Source: Pseudomonadota bacterium
Lineage (GTDB): Bacteria; Pseudomonadota; Gammaproteobacteria; Xanthomonadales; Rhodanobacteraceae
Direction of reading: 5' to 3'
Length of the DNA stretch: 64,000 bases
Assembly (NCBI GenBank): GCA_021793575.1
Contig: JAJYSM010000007.1
Location: 1-64,000, forward strand
In this document: positions 34,603 to 43,636 of the stretch, piece by piece
Numbering within the stretch: position 1 is the first letter of the stretch
Layout: the number at the start of each line of letters is the position of its first letter
Made by a program: the position numbers and the translations under genes
Notes under the pieces: model-generated
The model's input: the letters and a program-made list of their open reading frames with translations, nothing else
Database searches by the model: none
Told to the model about the DNA's origin: nothing

Positions 34603-35856
34603 ATGCAGACCCGCATCGAGAGCAGCGCGCTCTCTCCCACTGCCATACCCGAGATGACCGACACCGCGCCGCCGGCGCCCGGCCAGCGGCCGCAGTTCGC
34701 CGTGCTCGGCGGGATCGGCATCGCGCACATGCTCAACGACATGATCCAGTCGCTGATCCTGGCGATCTATCCGGTGCTGAAGCACGACTTCGCGCTGAAC
34801 TTTGCGCAGATCGGCCTGATCACGCTGACCTATCAGATCACCGCCTCGCTGCTGCAGCCGCTGGTGGGCATCGTGACCGATCGACGGCCGCTGCCGTACT
34901 CGCTGCCGGTGGGCATGGGCTTCACCCTGTGCGGCTTGCTGCTGCTGGCCAGCGCGCCGAACTTTGCCGTGCTGCTGATGGCCGCAGCGCTGGTCGGCAC
35001 CGGTTCGGCGATTTTCCATCCGGAATCGTCGCGGGTGGCGCGGATGGCCTCGGGCGGCCGCCACGGGTTGGCGCAGTCGCTGTTCCAGGTCGGCGGCAAC
35101 ACCGGGGCGTCGCTGGGACCGCTGCTGGCGGCGTGGATCATCGTGCCGGACGGGCGCGGCAGCGTGGCGTGGTTCGCGCTGGCGGCGCTGCTGGGCATTG
35201 TGGTGCTGCTGCAGGTCAGCCGCTGGTACGAGCAGCATCACGTGGTCCACGCCCGCGCCGCGGCGCAGCGCCCGACGCTGGCGCCGCTGTCGCGGCAGCG
35301 GGTGATCGGCGCGCTGGCCGTGCTGGGGCTGCTGATCTTCTCGAAGTATTTCTACCTGGCCAGCCTCAGCAGCTATTACACCTTCTACCTGATCCACACT
35401 TTCGGCGTGTCAGTGCAGAGCGCGCAGATGCACCTGTTCGCGTTTCTGCTGGCGGTGGCGGCCGGTTCGCTGATCGGCGGCCCGGTCGGCGACCGCATCG
35501 GGCGCAAGTGGGTGATCTGGGTTTCGATCCTGGGCGTGGCGCCGTTCACCCTGCTGCTGCCGCACGCGAACCTGATGTGGACGGGTGTGCTGACGGTGAT
35601 CATCGGGCTGATCCTGGCGTCGGCGTTCTCGGCCATCCTGGTCTACGCGCAGGAGCTGATCCCGGGCCGCGTCGGCATGGTTTCCGGGCTGTTCTTCGGC
35701 TTCGCCTTCGGCATGGGCGGCATCGGCGCCGCGGTGCTCGGCGCGCTGGCCGACGCGCACGGCATCGCCTACGTCTACCGGCTGTGCGCGTACCTGCCGT
35801 TGATGGGGCTGATCACGGTGTTGCTGCCGCGGCTGGAGCAGCGGACTCACGCGTAG
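34603..35856 (+). CDS. MFS transporter, fosmidomycin-resistance (Fsr) family
   Basis: A 417-residue major facilitator of about 12 spans. LGGIGIAHMLNDMIQSLILAIYP opens the first span and FHPESSRVARMASGG is the Fsr-family motif; YAQELIPGRVGMVSGLFFG lies in the second half. Family members export fosmidomycin and similar drugs; native substrate unknown. The ATG at 34603 has no clear ribosome site and one at 34654 is possible. The 248-bp gap upstream shows only a small hairpin (TTCGGCC/GGCCGAA, 34558-34576). Confidence 0.88.
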   Translation: MQTRIESSALSPTAIPEMTDTAPPAPGQRPQFAVLGGIGIAHMLNDMIQSLILAIYPVLKHDFALNFAQIGLITLTYQITASLLQPLVGIVTDRRPLPYSLPVGMGFTLCGLLLLASAPNFAVLLMAAALVGTGSAIFHPESSRVARMASGGRHGLAQSLFQVGGNTGASLGPLLAAWIIVPDGRGSVAWFALAALLGIVVLLQVSRWYEQHHVVHARAAAQRPTLAPLSRQRVIGALAVLGLLIFSKYFYLASLSSYYTFYLIHTFGVSVQSAQMHLFAFLLAVAAGSLIGGPVGDRIGRKWVIWVSILGVAPFTLLLPHANLMWTGVLTVIIGLILASAFSAILVYAQELIPGRVGMVSGLFFGFAFGMGGIGAAVLGALADAHGIAYVYRLCAYLPLMGLITVLLPRLEQRTHA

Positions 35857-35993
35857 CACCTTTGTTGGTGCGCGCAAAGAGATCGTGACCCGGTCGCCAC
35901 AGGCGCACAAAGGCGCCCCGTTCCAAGGCAACATCAAACCGAAAACATCGCGCAGCAGAATGCGCTCCCCGCGCAGCGCCTGATTGAAGCACA

Positions 35994-36070
35994 CCGCGAC
36001 TGAAGTCGCTCCCACCTGCGGCGGTTACTCGATTCCCCGCCATTGTGGGAGCGACTTCAGTCGCGATGCT
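35994..36070. repeat. Inverted pair of the GTGGGAGCGACTTCAGTCGC REP-like element
   Basis: An inverted copy (about 35994-36015) faces a plus copy (36045-36070) across a 30-base spacer. It is the same element as in the 9654-9991 array and again sits between convergent genes, here the Fsr transporter and the Q-rich protein. Confidence 0.85.
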
Positions 36071-36093
36071 TTTGCTTTGATGCAGCAGCGCCG

Positions 36094-36519
36094 CTAACCG
36101 CCGCTGCGCGCGGGTGCCGGAAACGCCTGCGGAATCACCCGCGGCAGCGCGGCGGCATTCTGCTCGCGCTGCAGCAGATCCCGCTGGCGCGCGCGCGCCT
36201 GGGCCTGCCGCGCCTGATCGGCCTGTCGGGACTGCTGCACGGCCTGCGGGTTGCCCGCAAACGGGCGTTGCGCGGTGCTCGAGACGTCCTGCTGCAATTG
36301 CTGCTGCAGCTGGCTCTGCTGCATCTGATCGCGCAGTTGCTGCTGTTGCACGGTCTGCTGGAACTGCTGGGCCGGCGACGGCGATGGCTGCAGGATCACC
36401 ACCGGCGCCGGGGGCGGCGTCTGCCACGCGCTGGCGAGGCCGATCGGAGCCAGGGTCAGCACCACCTCCAGCAGGACGTGGCGGAGGGCGACGGACGTGC
36501 GGCGAGATGAAATGGTCAT
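36094..36519 (-). CDS. Hypothetical exported glutamine-rich protein
   Basis: A 141-residue protein of unrecognised family. Residues about 12-31 form a signal-like hydrophobic stretch ending ASAW; the remainder is low-complexity, dominated by glutamine (QQFQQTVQQQQLRDQMQQ) with Arg/Ala later and a proline-containing tail. It is probably periplasmic, perhaps partly helical or coiled. Codon use looks normal for the neighbourhood. It is divergent from the phosphodiesterase gene 47 bp away. Function unknown. Confidence 0.6.
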   Translation of the reverse strand: MTISSRRTSVALRHVLLEVVLTLAPIGLASAWQTPPPAPVVILQPSPSPAQQFQQTVQQQQLRDQMQQSQLQQQLQQDVSSTAQRPFAGNPQAVQQSRQADQARQAQARARQRDLLQREQNAAALPRVIPQAFPAPARSGG

Positions 36520-36566
36520 GACAACAGGCGATCATGCGGGGATTGCCGGATCGTACGAGCCCAATC

Positions 36567-37835
36567 ATGAAAATCCTGTTCCGCCTGCTGCTTGGATCCC
36601 TGCTGGCGCTGGGCGCCGGCTGCGCCACCCGGCCCACGGCCAGCGCCGCAAGCACCATCGACACGCATGCGCCGGCGCCGTTGCTGCTGATCTCGATCGA
36701 CGCCTACCGCTACGACTACATCGACCGCGGCCTCAGCCCCACGCTGGCGATGCTGGCCCGTACCGGCGTGCAGGCGGCGTCGATGCAGCCGGCGTTTCCG
36801 TCGCTGACGTTCCCGAACCACTACACCATCGTCACAGGTCTGCGGCCCGATCACCACGGCATCGTCAGCAACACCATGTTCGATCCGCGGCTGGGCAAGT
36901 TTTCGCTGGGCGACCGCCAGGCGGTCAGCGACGGCCGCTGGTGGGACGAGGCCACGCCGATCTGGGAAACCGCCGACCGGCACGGCCTGCGCACCGCGAC
37001 GATGTTCTGGCCCGGCTCGGAGGCGGACATCCACGGCCGGCATCCCGACTACTGGCTGCCGTACGACGGCAGGCTCAGCGCCGACCAGCGCGTGGATCAG
37101 GTGCTGGCGTGGCTGGATCTGCCGCCTGGCCAGCGCCCGACGTTTCTCACTCTGTATTTCGATGCAGTCGATCATGCCGGCCACGAGTACGGCCCGGACA
37201 CCCCGCAGCTGGATGATGCGCTGCGCGCCACCGACGCGGCGCTGGCGCGGCTGGTGCGCGGGCTGCGGCAGCGTGGCCTGTTCGCCAGGATGAATCTGAT
37301 CGTGCTGGCCGATCACGGCATGGCCAGCGTGCCGCTCGCGCACAGCGTGCTGATCGACCGGCTGATTCCGCTCGACCGGCTGCGCACGGTGGGCCTGGGC
37401 GTGCTGGCCGGCTTCGATCCGAAGTCCGGCAGCGCCGCCGACCGCGCCCACTTCGCCGCGATCGAGCAGCAGCTCGAACAGCCGCAGCAGCACATGCAGT
37501 GCTGGGACAAGACGCAGGTGCCGGCGCGCTTCGACTACGGCCACAATCCGCGCGTGCCGCAGCTGCTGTGCCTGGCCGATGTCGGCTGGCGTATCACCAC
37601 CAGCGACTACCGCGGCCACCTCAGCGTGGGCGAGCACGGCTACGATAATGCCGACCCGCGCATGCAGGCGCTGTTCGTGGCGCACGGCCCGGCGTTCCGG
37701 GTGGACGCGAAGGTCAAGGCGTTCCCGAATGTGGACGTCTATCCATTGATGGCCCATCTGCTCGATATTCCCGCGCAGCCCAACGACGGCAGCTACGACG
37801 CCGTGAAAGACATGCTCAAGCCCGCCGCGCGCTGA
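36567..37835 (+). CDS. Ectonucleotide pyrophosphatase/phosphodiesterase-type lipoprotein
   Basis: A 422-residue alkaline-phosphatase-superfamily enzyme of the NPP type. A lipoprotein signal ends LGAGC with Cys19. Metal and catalytic residues are visible: Asp45 in ISIDAYRYDY, nucleophile Thr81 in SLTFPNHYTIVTG, DAVDHAGHEYGP, ADHGM and GEHGYDN. Such enzymes cleave nucleotide phosphodiester or pyrophosphate bonds outside the cytoplasm; the natural substrate is unknown. The ATG at 36567 was picked for the lipoprotein signal. Confidence 0.92.
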   Translation: MKILFRLLLGSLLALGAGCATRPTASAASTIDTHAPAPLLLISIDAYRYDYIDRGLSPTLAMLARTGVQAASMQPAFPSLTFPNHYTIVTGLRPDHHGIVSNTMFDPRLGKFSLGDRQAVSDGRWWDEATPIWETADRHGLRTATMFWPGSEADIHGRHPDYWLPYDGRLSADQRVDQVLAWLDLPPGQRPTFLTLYFDAVDHAGHEYGPDTPQLDDALRATDAALARLVRGLRQRGLFARMNLIVLADHGMASVPLAHSVLIDRLIPLDRLRTVGLGVLAGFDPKSGSAADRAHFAAIEQQLEQPQQHMQCWDKTQVPARFDYGHNPRVPQLLCLADVGWRITTSDYRGHLSVGEHGYDNADPRMQALFVAHGPAFRVDAKVKAFPNVDVYPLMAHLLDIPAQPNDGSYDAVKDMLKPAAR

Positions 37836-37852
37836 GCGGCGCAAGCCCGGCC

Positions 37853-39097
37853 TCACGGCATCGCCGGCTCGGTGCCGGGCGACGGCGGGCCGGCCAGCGG
37901 CGCCAGCCGGTACAGTTTCCATGCGACCAGCAGGCCGGCCAGCACCAGCGTGCCGACGAAGGCGGCCACGCCGGGCCAGCCGCGCGCGGCGTAGCACAGC
38001 CCGCCGACATAGCCGGCCACGCTGGAGCCCATGTAATAGCTGAAGAGATAGGCCGAAGCGGCCTGCGCCCTGGCCGCGCCGGCGCGTCGGCCGACCCAGC
38101 TGCTGGCGATGGAATGGCCACCGAAAAAGCCGAAGGTGATCGCCACCAAACCCAGCAGGATCAGCGCCAGCGGCCGGGCCAGCGTCAGCAGCACGCCGCC
38201 CAGCATCAGCGCGAACGCCGTCCACAGCACCTTGCGCCGCCCCAGCCGGCCCGCCAGGTGCCCCATCCAGGCCGAGCTGAAGGTGCCGACCAGGTAGATG
38301 CCGAAGATCAGCCCCACCGCCATCTGGCTCAGCCCGTACGGCGGCGCCAGCAGCCGGTAGCCGAGATAGTTGTAGACGGTGACGAACGCGCCGAGCAGCA
38401 GGAAGCCCTGCAGGAACAGCCATGGCAGGCAGGCATCGCGGAACATCCCGGTGAAGCGCCCGAACAGCGCGCGCGGTCGCAGCGGTTGCGCCACGAAATG
38501 CCGCGACGGCGGCAGGCTGCGCCAGAAGATGCCGGCGCACAGCAGGCCGATCAGCGCGACCGCCGCCACCCCGATGCGCCAGCCGAAAACATCCGCCAGC
38601 ACCCCGGTGATCAACCGCCCGCTCATGCCGCCCACCGCGCTGCCGCTGATGTACAGCCCCATGCCCAGCCCGATCGACTCGGCATCCATCTCCTCGCTGA
38701 GGTAGGTCATCGCCACCGCCGGCAGGCCGCTCAGGCTCAGCCCGAGCAGCGCGCGCAGCAGCAACAACAGGTGCCAGCCCGGCGCCAGCGCGGTCAGCAG
38801 CACCAGCAGCGCCGAGGCCAGCAGCGAGCCGGTCATCATCGACTTGCGCCCCCATGCATCGGACAGCGCGCCGGCAAACAGCAACGCCAGCGCCAGCACG
38901 CCGGTGGTCAGCGACAGCGACAGCGCGCTGGTCGCTGCGCTCACGCCGTAGTCGCGGCTGAACTCCGGCATCAGCGGCTGCACGCAGTACAGCAGGCCGA
39001 AGGTGGCAAAGCCCGCCGCGAACAGCGCCAGGTTGGTGCGCCGGAACGCCGGCGTGCCGTGATGGATGGTCGCTGCGGGAGTCGCTGTGATCCGCAT
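37853..39097 (-). CDS. MFS transporter (YnfM-like)
   Basis: About 414 residues and 12 predicted spans. FGLLYCVQPLMPEFSRDYGVS is typical of the YnfM/arabinose-efflux-like subgroup; GALSDAWGRKSMM and AGRLGRRKVL are the MFS motif A loops, and FGFFGGHSIASSWVG lies in the later half. Substrate unknown, exporter likely. The ATG at 39097 was used; a TTG at 39109 with AGGGA is an alternative start. It converges with the phosphodiesterase gene. Confidence 0.88.
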   Translation of the reverse strand: MRITATPAATIHHGTPAFRRTNLALFAAGFATFGLLYCVQPLMPEFSRDYGVSAATSALSLSLTTGVLALALLFAGALSDAWGRKSMMTGSLLASALLVLLTALAPGWHLLLLLRALLGLSLSGLPAVAMTYLSEEMDAESIGLGMGLYISGSAVGGMSGRLITGVLADVFGWRIGVAAVALIGLLCAGIFWRSLPPSRHFVAQPLRPRALFGRFTGMFRDACLPWLFLQGFLLLGAFVTVYNYLGYRLLAPPYGLSQMAVGLIFGIYLVGTFSSAWMGHLAGRLGRRKVLWTAFALMLGGVLLTLARPLALILLGLVAITFGFFGGHSIASSWVGRRAGAARAQAASAYLFSYYMGSSVAGYVGGLCYAARGWPGVAAFVGTLVLAGLLVAWKLYRLAPLAGPPSPGTEPAMP

Positions 39098-39169
39098 CCG
39101 CTTGCTCAACAGTCCCTGCCACGGCGACCGGGCCGGGCGCGCTGAGGCGCATGATAAGCCGTGACCGGC

Positions 39170-40201
39170 TCACGCACTGCGGTCGCCCCGCAGCGCGCGC
39201 AGCTGGTCATCGTGGCCGGCCGCGCCGCGGCCGCTGACCCAGCCGAACAGCGCGATGCCCAGCACGATCGCCAGCGCGCCGAACGCGGCGTAGCCGTGCG
39301 GCCAGGACTCGCCCAGAAACAGCACACCGAGCACGCTGGCAAACAGCAGCTCGGCGGCCTGCATCGCCTCCACCGCCGCCAGCGCGCCGGGCTCGCGCCG
39401 CACCATGTCGGTGGCGCGGAAAAACATCACCGTGGCGATGGTGCCCGACGACAGCGCCACGCCGGCGGCCAGCAGCATCTCGCGCAGGTTCGGCGGCCCG
39501 ATCGTGCGCCAGGCGATCAGCGCGAACAGCAGCCACAGCGGCCAGCTGCACAGCGTCATGCCAAACACCCGCTGCACCGCATTGAGCCGTGGCGGGCCAC
39601 GCTGCGCGCCGGCCTGCTCCGCGGCGGCCTGCACCGCTTCAGTCTGTTCGAGATGCAGCAGCAGGCCGCGATTGCCCAGCGGGTAGGCGAACGCCGCCAG
39701 CGCCACCGCGCCCACCGCCAGCCAGTCGCCCGGCCGCAGCCGGCCGTGCGCGTGGCCCCACTGCAGGGTGAACACGCCGGCCACGATCAACGCGCCGATC
39801 GCCAGGCTGCCCCACGCCAGCCGCCGCCGCTCGTCGCGGTACAGCAGCGGCGCCAGCAGCGGGCCGGCCAGCACGGTGATCTGGAAACTGCCGGCGACCA
39901 GCCACGACGGGCCGCTGCTGGCGGCCCAGGTCAGCGGAATGCCGAACAGCACGAAACCCACGCTGCTCCACCCCAGCCACGGGCGCGGATGGCAGCGCAG
40001 CGCCTGCGGCAAGCCGCCCAGCCCGCCCTGCCACGGCAGCACCAGCGCCAGCAGCGGCAGCGTGAACAAGTAGCGCAGGATCACCGCCCACTGCCAGTGG
40101 CCGCCGCCAGCCACCAGACTGCGGTTGAGCACGTAGGTCAGGGTGAAGAACAGCGCGGAGCACAGCGCCAGGACAACGGCAGCAAGCGACGACGGGCGCA
40201 T
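39170..40201 (-). CDS. DMT superfamily (EamA/EmrE-like) membrane transporter
   Basis: A 343-residue protein of about ten hydrophobic segments, starting with LAAVVLALCSALFFTLTYVL. FFRATDMVRREPGALAAVEA and LLFASVLGVLFLGE are typical of the second EamA repeat, with the VLGIALFGW end. It resembles the multidrug-resistance efflux (PF13536-like) branch. Substrate unknown. The ATG at 40201 removes a cysteine-rich, non-membrane leader present in the longer frame. Confidence 0.85.
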   Translation of the reverse strand: MRPSSLAAVVLALCSALFFTLTYVLNRSLVAGGGHWQWAVILRYLFTLPLLALVLPWQGGLGGLPQALRCHPRPWLGWSSVGFVLFGIPLTWAASSGPSWLVAGSFQITVLAGPLLAPLLYRDERRRLAWGSLAIGALIVAGVFTLQWGHAHGRLRPGDWLAVGAVALAAFAYPLGNRGLLLHLEQTEAVQAAAEQAGAQRGPPRLNAVQRVFGMTLCSWPLWLLFALIAWRTIGPPNLREMLLAAGVALSSGTIATVMFFRATDMVRREPGALAAVEAMQAAELLFASVLGVLFLGESWPHGYAAFGALAIVLGIALFGWVSGRGAAGHDDQLRALRGDRSA

Positions 40202-40283
40202 GGAACATCCGGAAGGGAAACACGCGCCCGCAGTGTGGCAAATCGGCCGGCGCTTGCGTAGCGCCGGCCGGGCCGCGCGACGC

Positions 40284-40460
40284 TCAGTCGTCGTCGCGCC
40301 AGTGGCCGCGCACCCACACATGCGGCGGGCCCCAGTAGCCCGGCACCCAGACGTGGGCGCGGTAGCCGCCGCGCGCCGGCACCACCACGCAGCCGCTGAG
40401 GATCAGGCTGCCGGCGAGCACGGCGGCGGCGACCAGGCAGGTCGAGAGGAAACGGCGCAT
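40284..40460 (-). CDS. Small lipoprotein with YxWxxGH-type repeats
   Basis: A 58-residue predicted lipoprotein. A signal with LSGC lipobox is followed by VWVPGYWGPPHVWVRGHWR, two copies of the W-x-x-G-x-W repeat found in small envelope lipoproteins. Function unknown. Start at 40460 is the ATG that gives a compact signal peptide. Confidence 0.8.
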   Translation of the reverse strand: MRRFLSTCLVAAAVLAGSLILSGCVVVPARGGYRAHVWVPGYWGPPHVWVRGHWRDDD

Positions 40461-40580
40461 ACGGCACTCCGGGTGTGGGGGATGTGCCGCTGTCAACGCG
40501 GTGGCCGGCGCGGCCGATGACCGATCCGGCGGCGGCTCGATGGCTGGCGTTCATGCAGCCGCCGCGCCGATGCACCGCGG

Positions 40581-41948
40581 TCAGGCGCTCAACGCACTCA
40601 CCGTGGCCCGATAGCGCGCGGCGATGCGCGCCTCGTCGTGATGATGAAAGTCGCGCACCACCCAGCGCCCGCCGCACATCACGTCGCGCACCAGCGGCGC
40701 GTTGCCGGCGAACACGAAACTGTCGAGCAGCGCCGTGCGATCGCGGGCGGCCAGCAGCGGCGAACTGTCGTCCAGCACGATCAGGTCGGCGCGGGCGCCG
40801 TGGCGCAGCGCACCGACCGGCAGACCGGAAGCCTGCGCGCCGCCGCGCAGTGCCGCGCGCCACAGCGTGTCGCCCACGCTGACCGAGGGTACACGGGCCG
40901 CGATGTTGCGGTGGCCGCTGCGCAGCCGCTGGCCGTATTCCAGCCAGCGCAACTCTTCCACCGGCGAGATCGAGATGTGCGAGTCCGAGCCGATGCCGAG
41001 CACGCCGCTCGCATCGAGATACTCATCCAGCGGAAACAGGCCGTCGCCCAGGTTCGCCTCGGTGGTGGGGCACAGGCCAGCCACCGCGCCGCTGCGCGCG
41101 AGCTGCGCCATCTCAGCCGCGGTCAGATGGGTGGCGTGCACCAGGCACCAGCGCGGATCGACCTCGGCGTTGGCGAACAGCCACTCCACCGGCCGCACGC
41201 CGCGGCTGGCGAGGCAGTCCTGCACTTCGCCGATCTGCTCGGCGATGTGGATGTGGACCGGCCCGTTCTGCGCCGCCTCGCTGGCCAGCACCTCGCGCAG
41301 CGCGGCCTGCGGCACCGCCCGCAGCGAGTGCAGCGCGATGCCCACGCGCATGTCGCTGCCTTCGTGCCGGCGCAGCAATTCCAGCAGTCGCAGATAACCG
41401 TCCACATCGTGGCCGAAGCGACGCTGGCGCGCGCTCAGCGCACGGCCGTCGAAGCCGCCGCTCATATACAGCACCGGCAGCAGGGTCAGCGCGATGCCGG
41501 CCTCGCGCGCGGCCTCGATCAGCGCCAGCGACATCGCCTCGGGCTGGGCGTAGGGCGTGCCGTCGGGCTGATGGTGCAGGTAATGGAATTCGCAGACCTG
41601 GGTGTAGCCGGCCTTGAGCATCTCCACGTAGACCTGGGCGGCGATCGCGCGCAGTTCGTCCGGCCCGATCGCGGCGGCGAATGCGTACATCGTTTCGCGC
41701 CAGCTCCAGAAGCTGTCCTCGCTTTTCCCCCGGCGTTCGGCCAGGCCCGCCATCGCGCGCTGGAAGGCGTGCGAATGCAGGTTTGGCATGCCCGGCAGCA
41801 CCCATGCGCCGAGCGCCTCGGCGGCACCGTCCAACGGTTCGACCAGCCGCCCGTGCGCGTCCACGCCGAGCGCTGCGCCGGCCTGCCAGCCGTCGCTGCG
41901 CCAGCACTGGCTGGCCGTGTAGCCGCGCACGTCCGCGATCTTGCTCAT
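40581..41948 (-). CDS. hutF: Formimidoylglutamate deiminase HutF
   Basis: A 455-residue amidohydrolase of histidine catabolism that converts N-formimidoyl-L-glutamate to N-formyl-L-glutamate plus ammonia. PNLHSHAFQRAMAG carries the first metal histidines; further metal residues are in HIAEQ, VHATHL and GIGSDSHISISPVEELRWLEY, the last being HutF-specific. HutI is 3 kb away on the other strand. hutU, hutH and hutG are not in the window. Confidence 0.95.
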   Translation of the reverse strand: MSKIADVRGYTASQCWRSDGWQAGAALGVDAHGRLVEPLDGAAEALGAWVLPGMPNLHSHAFQRAMAGLAERRGKSEDSFWSWRETMYAFAAAIGPDELRAIAAQVYVEMLKAGYTQVCEFHYLHHQPDGTPYAQPEAMSLALIEAAREAGIALTLLPVLYMSGGFDGRALSARQRRFGHDVDGYLRLLELLRRHEGSDMRVGIALHSLRAVPQAALREVLASEAAQNGPVHIHIAEQIGEVQDCLASRGVRPVEWLFANAEVDPRWCLVHATHLTAAEMAQLARSGAVAGLCPTTEANLGDGLFPLDEYLDASGVLGIGSDSHISISPVEELRWLEYGQRLRSGHRNIAARVPSVSVGDTLWRAALRGGAQASGLPVGALRHGARADLIVLDDSSPLLAARDRTALLDSFVFAGNAPLVRDVMCGGRWVVRDFHHHDEARIAARYRATVSALSA

Positions 41949-42039
41949 CCGTTCCGCTCCCTGCCGATAGGGCGCAGTGTAACCGCGCCGATGACATCGC
42001 CTTCACCTGGCCCTGCAGCCCGCTGGGGATAATCAGGAC

Positions 42040-43605
42040 ATGGCAAAGAAAACGAACGAGCACACGGCCAAGCTGCTGCTGCGGCTGGCCACGCCGGCCG
42101 ACGTGCCGGCCCTGGTGGAGCTGACCGGGCGCATCTATACGCCGCAGTGGGGCCATTCGGCCGAGATGATCGGCTCGCAGCAGACGCACTTCCCCGAAGG
42201 CCAGTTCGTGGTCGAGTACGAAGGCGAGCTGGTCGGCTACTGCGCCACCTTCCGCACCGACGAGGCCACCGCGCTGGCGCCGCACACCTGGATGCAGATC
42301 ACCGGCGGCGGCATGGCCTCGCGCCACAAGCCGGACGGCAACTGGCTGTACGGCATGGAGGTGGTGGTGCACCCGGACTACCGCGGCATGCGCATCGGCC
42401 AGCGGCTGTACCAGGCGCGCAAGCGGCTGTGCACCGACCTGAAGCTGCGCGGCATCGTGTTCGGCGGCCGCGTGCCGGGGCTGGCCAAAAACATGGTGCG
42501 CTACGGCAGCGCCGCCGCCTACGTGCAGGCGGTGGTCGAAGGCAAGCGGCGCGACCCCACGCTGAGCTTCCAGCTGTCCAACGATTTCGAGGTGATCGGA
42601 CTGCTGCCGGCGTACGTGCCGTCCGACTACGACTCGCTCGGCCATGCGGTGCATCTGGTGTGGCGCAACCCGCGGCTGATGAACCAGCCGGACACGCCGT
42701 CGATCCCGTCCACCCAGCGGCTGCCCGATTCGGTGCGGGTGGCCTCGGTGCAGTACCTGCAGCGGCGCATCGCTTCGTTCGAGGACTTCGCCACCCAGGT
42801 GGAATACTTCACCGACATCGCCGCCGACTACAGCGCCGACTTCGTCACCTTTCCCGAGCTGATCACGCTGCAGCTGCTGTCGATCGAGAACACCGAGCTG
42901 TCGCCGGTGGAGTCGATCCGCAAGCTGAGCCACTACACGCCGCAGGTGAAGGAGCTTTTCAGCCGTCTGGCCGTCCATTACAACATCAACATCATCGCCG
43001 GCACGCACCCCACCGAACAGGCCAACGGCGACATCCACAACGTCTGCTACGTGTGCCTGCGCGACGGCTCGATCCACGAGCGCGAGAAGCTGCACCCCAC
43101 GCCGAGCGAGCGCAACGTGTGGAACATCACCGGCGGCGACAGCGCGGCCACCGTGCAGACCGACTGCGGCCCGATCGGCGTGATGATCTGCTACGACGCG
43201 GAGTTTCCCGAAGTGGCGCGCCACCTCACCGACCAGGGCGCGCTGATCCTGTTCGTGCCGTTCTGCACCGACGTGCGCGAAGGCTACCTGCGCGTGCGCT
43301 ACTGCTCGCAGGCGCGGGCGATCGAGAACCAGTGCTATGTGGTGCTCTCGGGCAACGTGGGCAACCTGCCCGGCGTCAACAATTTCGACATCCAGTACGG
43401 CCAGAGCTGCATCCTCACACCCAGCGATTTTCCGTTCGCGCGCGACGGCATCGCGGCCGACTCCACGCCGAACATCGAGACCGTGCTGTTCGCCGACCTG
43501 CGGCTGGAAAGCCTGGCCCGCGCGCGCAACGCCGGCGCGGTGCAAAATCTGAAGGATCGCCGCTTCGACCTGTACGAGACGCGCTGGCACCCGCAGCCGC
43601 GCTAA
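42040..43605 (+). CDS. GNAT acetyltransferase-nitrilase superfamily fusion
   Basis: A 521-residue fusion. Residues about 12-200 are a GNAT domain (MEVVVHPDYRGMRIGQRLY for acetyl-CoA). Residues about 230-515 are a carbon-nitrogen hydrolase with catalytic Glu273 (TFPELI), Lys350 (REKLHP) and Cys384 (ICYDAEFPE). The two-domain layout is a known architecture of unknown substrate, probably an amide or N-acyl compound. It is divergent from hutF across 91 bp and close to the ClC gene (31 bp), but a link to histidine breakdown is only positional. Confidence 0.92.
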   Translation: MAKKTNEHTAKLLLRLATPADVPALVELTGRIYTPQWGHSAEMIGSQQTHFPEGQFVVEYEGELVGYCATFRTDEATALAPHTWMQITGGGMASRHKPDGNWLYGMEVVVHPDYRGMRIGQRLYQARKRLCTDLKLRGIVFGGRVPGLAKNMVRYGSAAAYVQAVVEGKRRDPTLSFQLSNDFEVIGLLPAYVPSDYDSLGHAVHLVWRNPRLMNQPDTPSIPSTQRLPDSVRVASVQYLQRRIASFEDFATQVEYFTDIAADYSADFVTFPELITLQLLSIENTELSPVESIRKLSHYTPQVKELFSRLAVHYNINIIAGTHPTEQANGDIHNVCYVCLRDGSIHEREKLHPTPSERNVWNITGGDSAATVQTDCGPIGVMICYDAEFPEVARHLTDQGALILFVPFCTDVREGYLRVRYCSQARAIENQCYVVLSGNVGNLPGVNNFDIQYGQSCILTPSDFPFARDGIAADSTPNIETVLFADLRLESLARARNAGAVQNLKDRRFDLYETRWHPQPR

Positions 43606-43636
43606 GAGCGCGCGGGCGGTCTGCCATAATTCCGTG

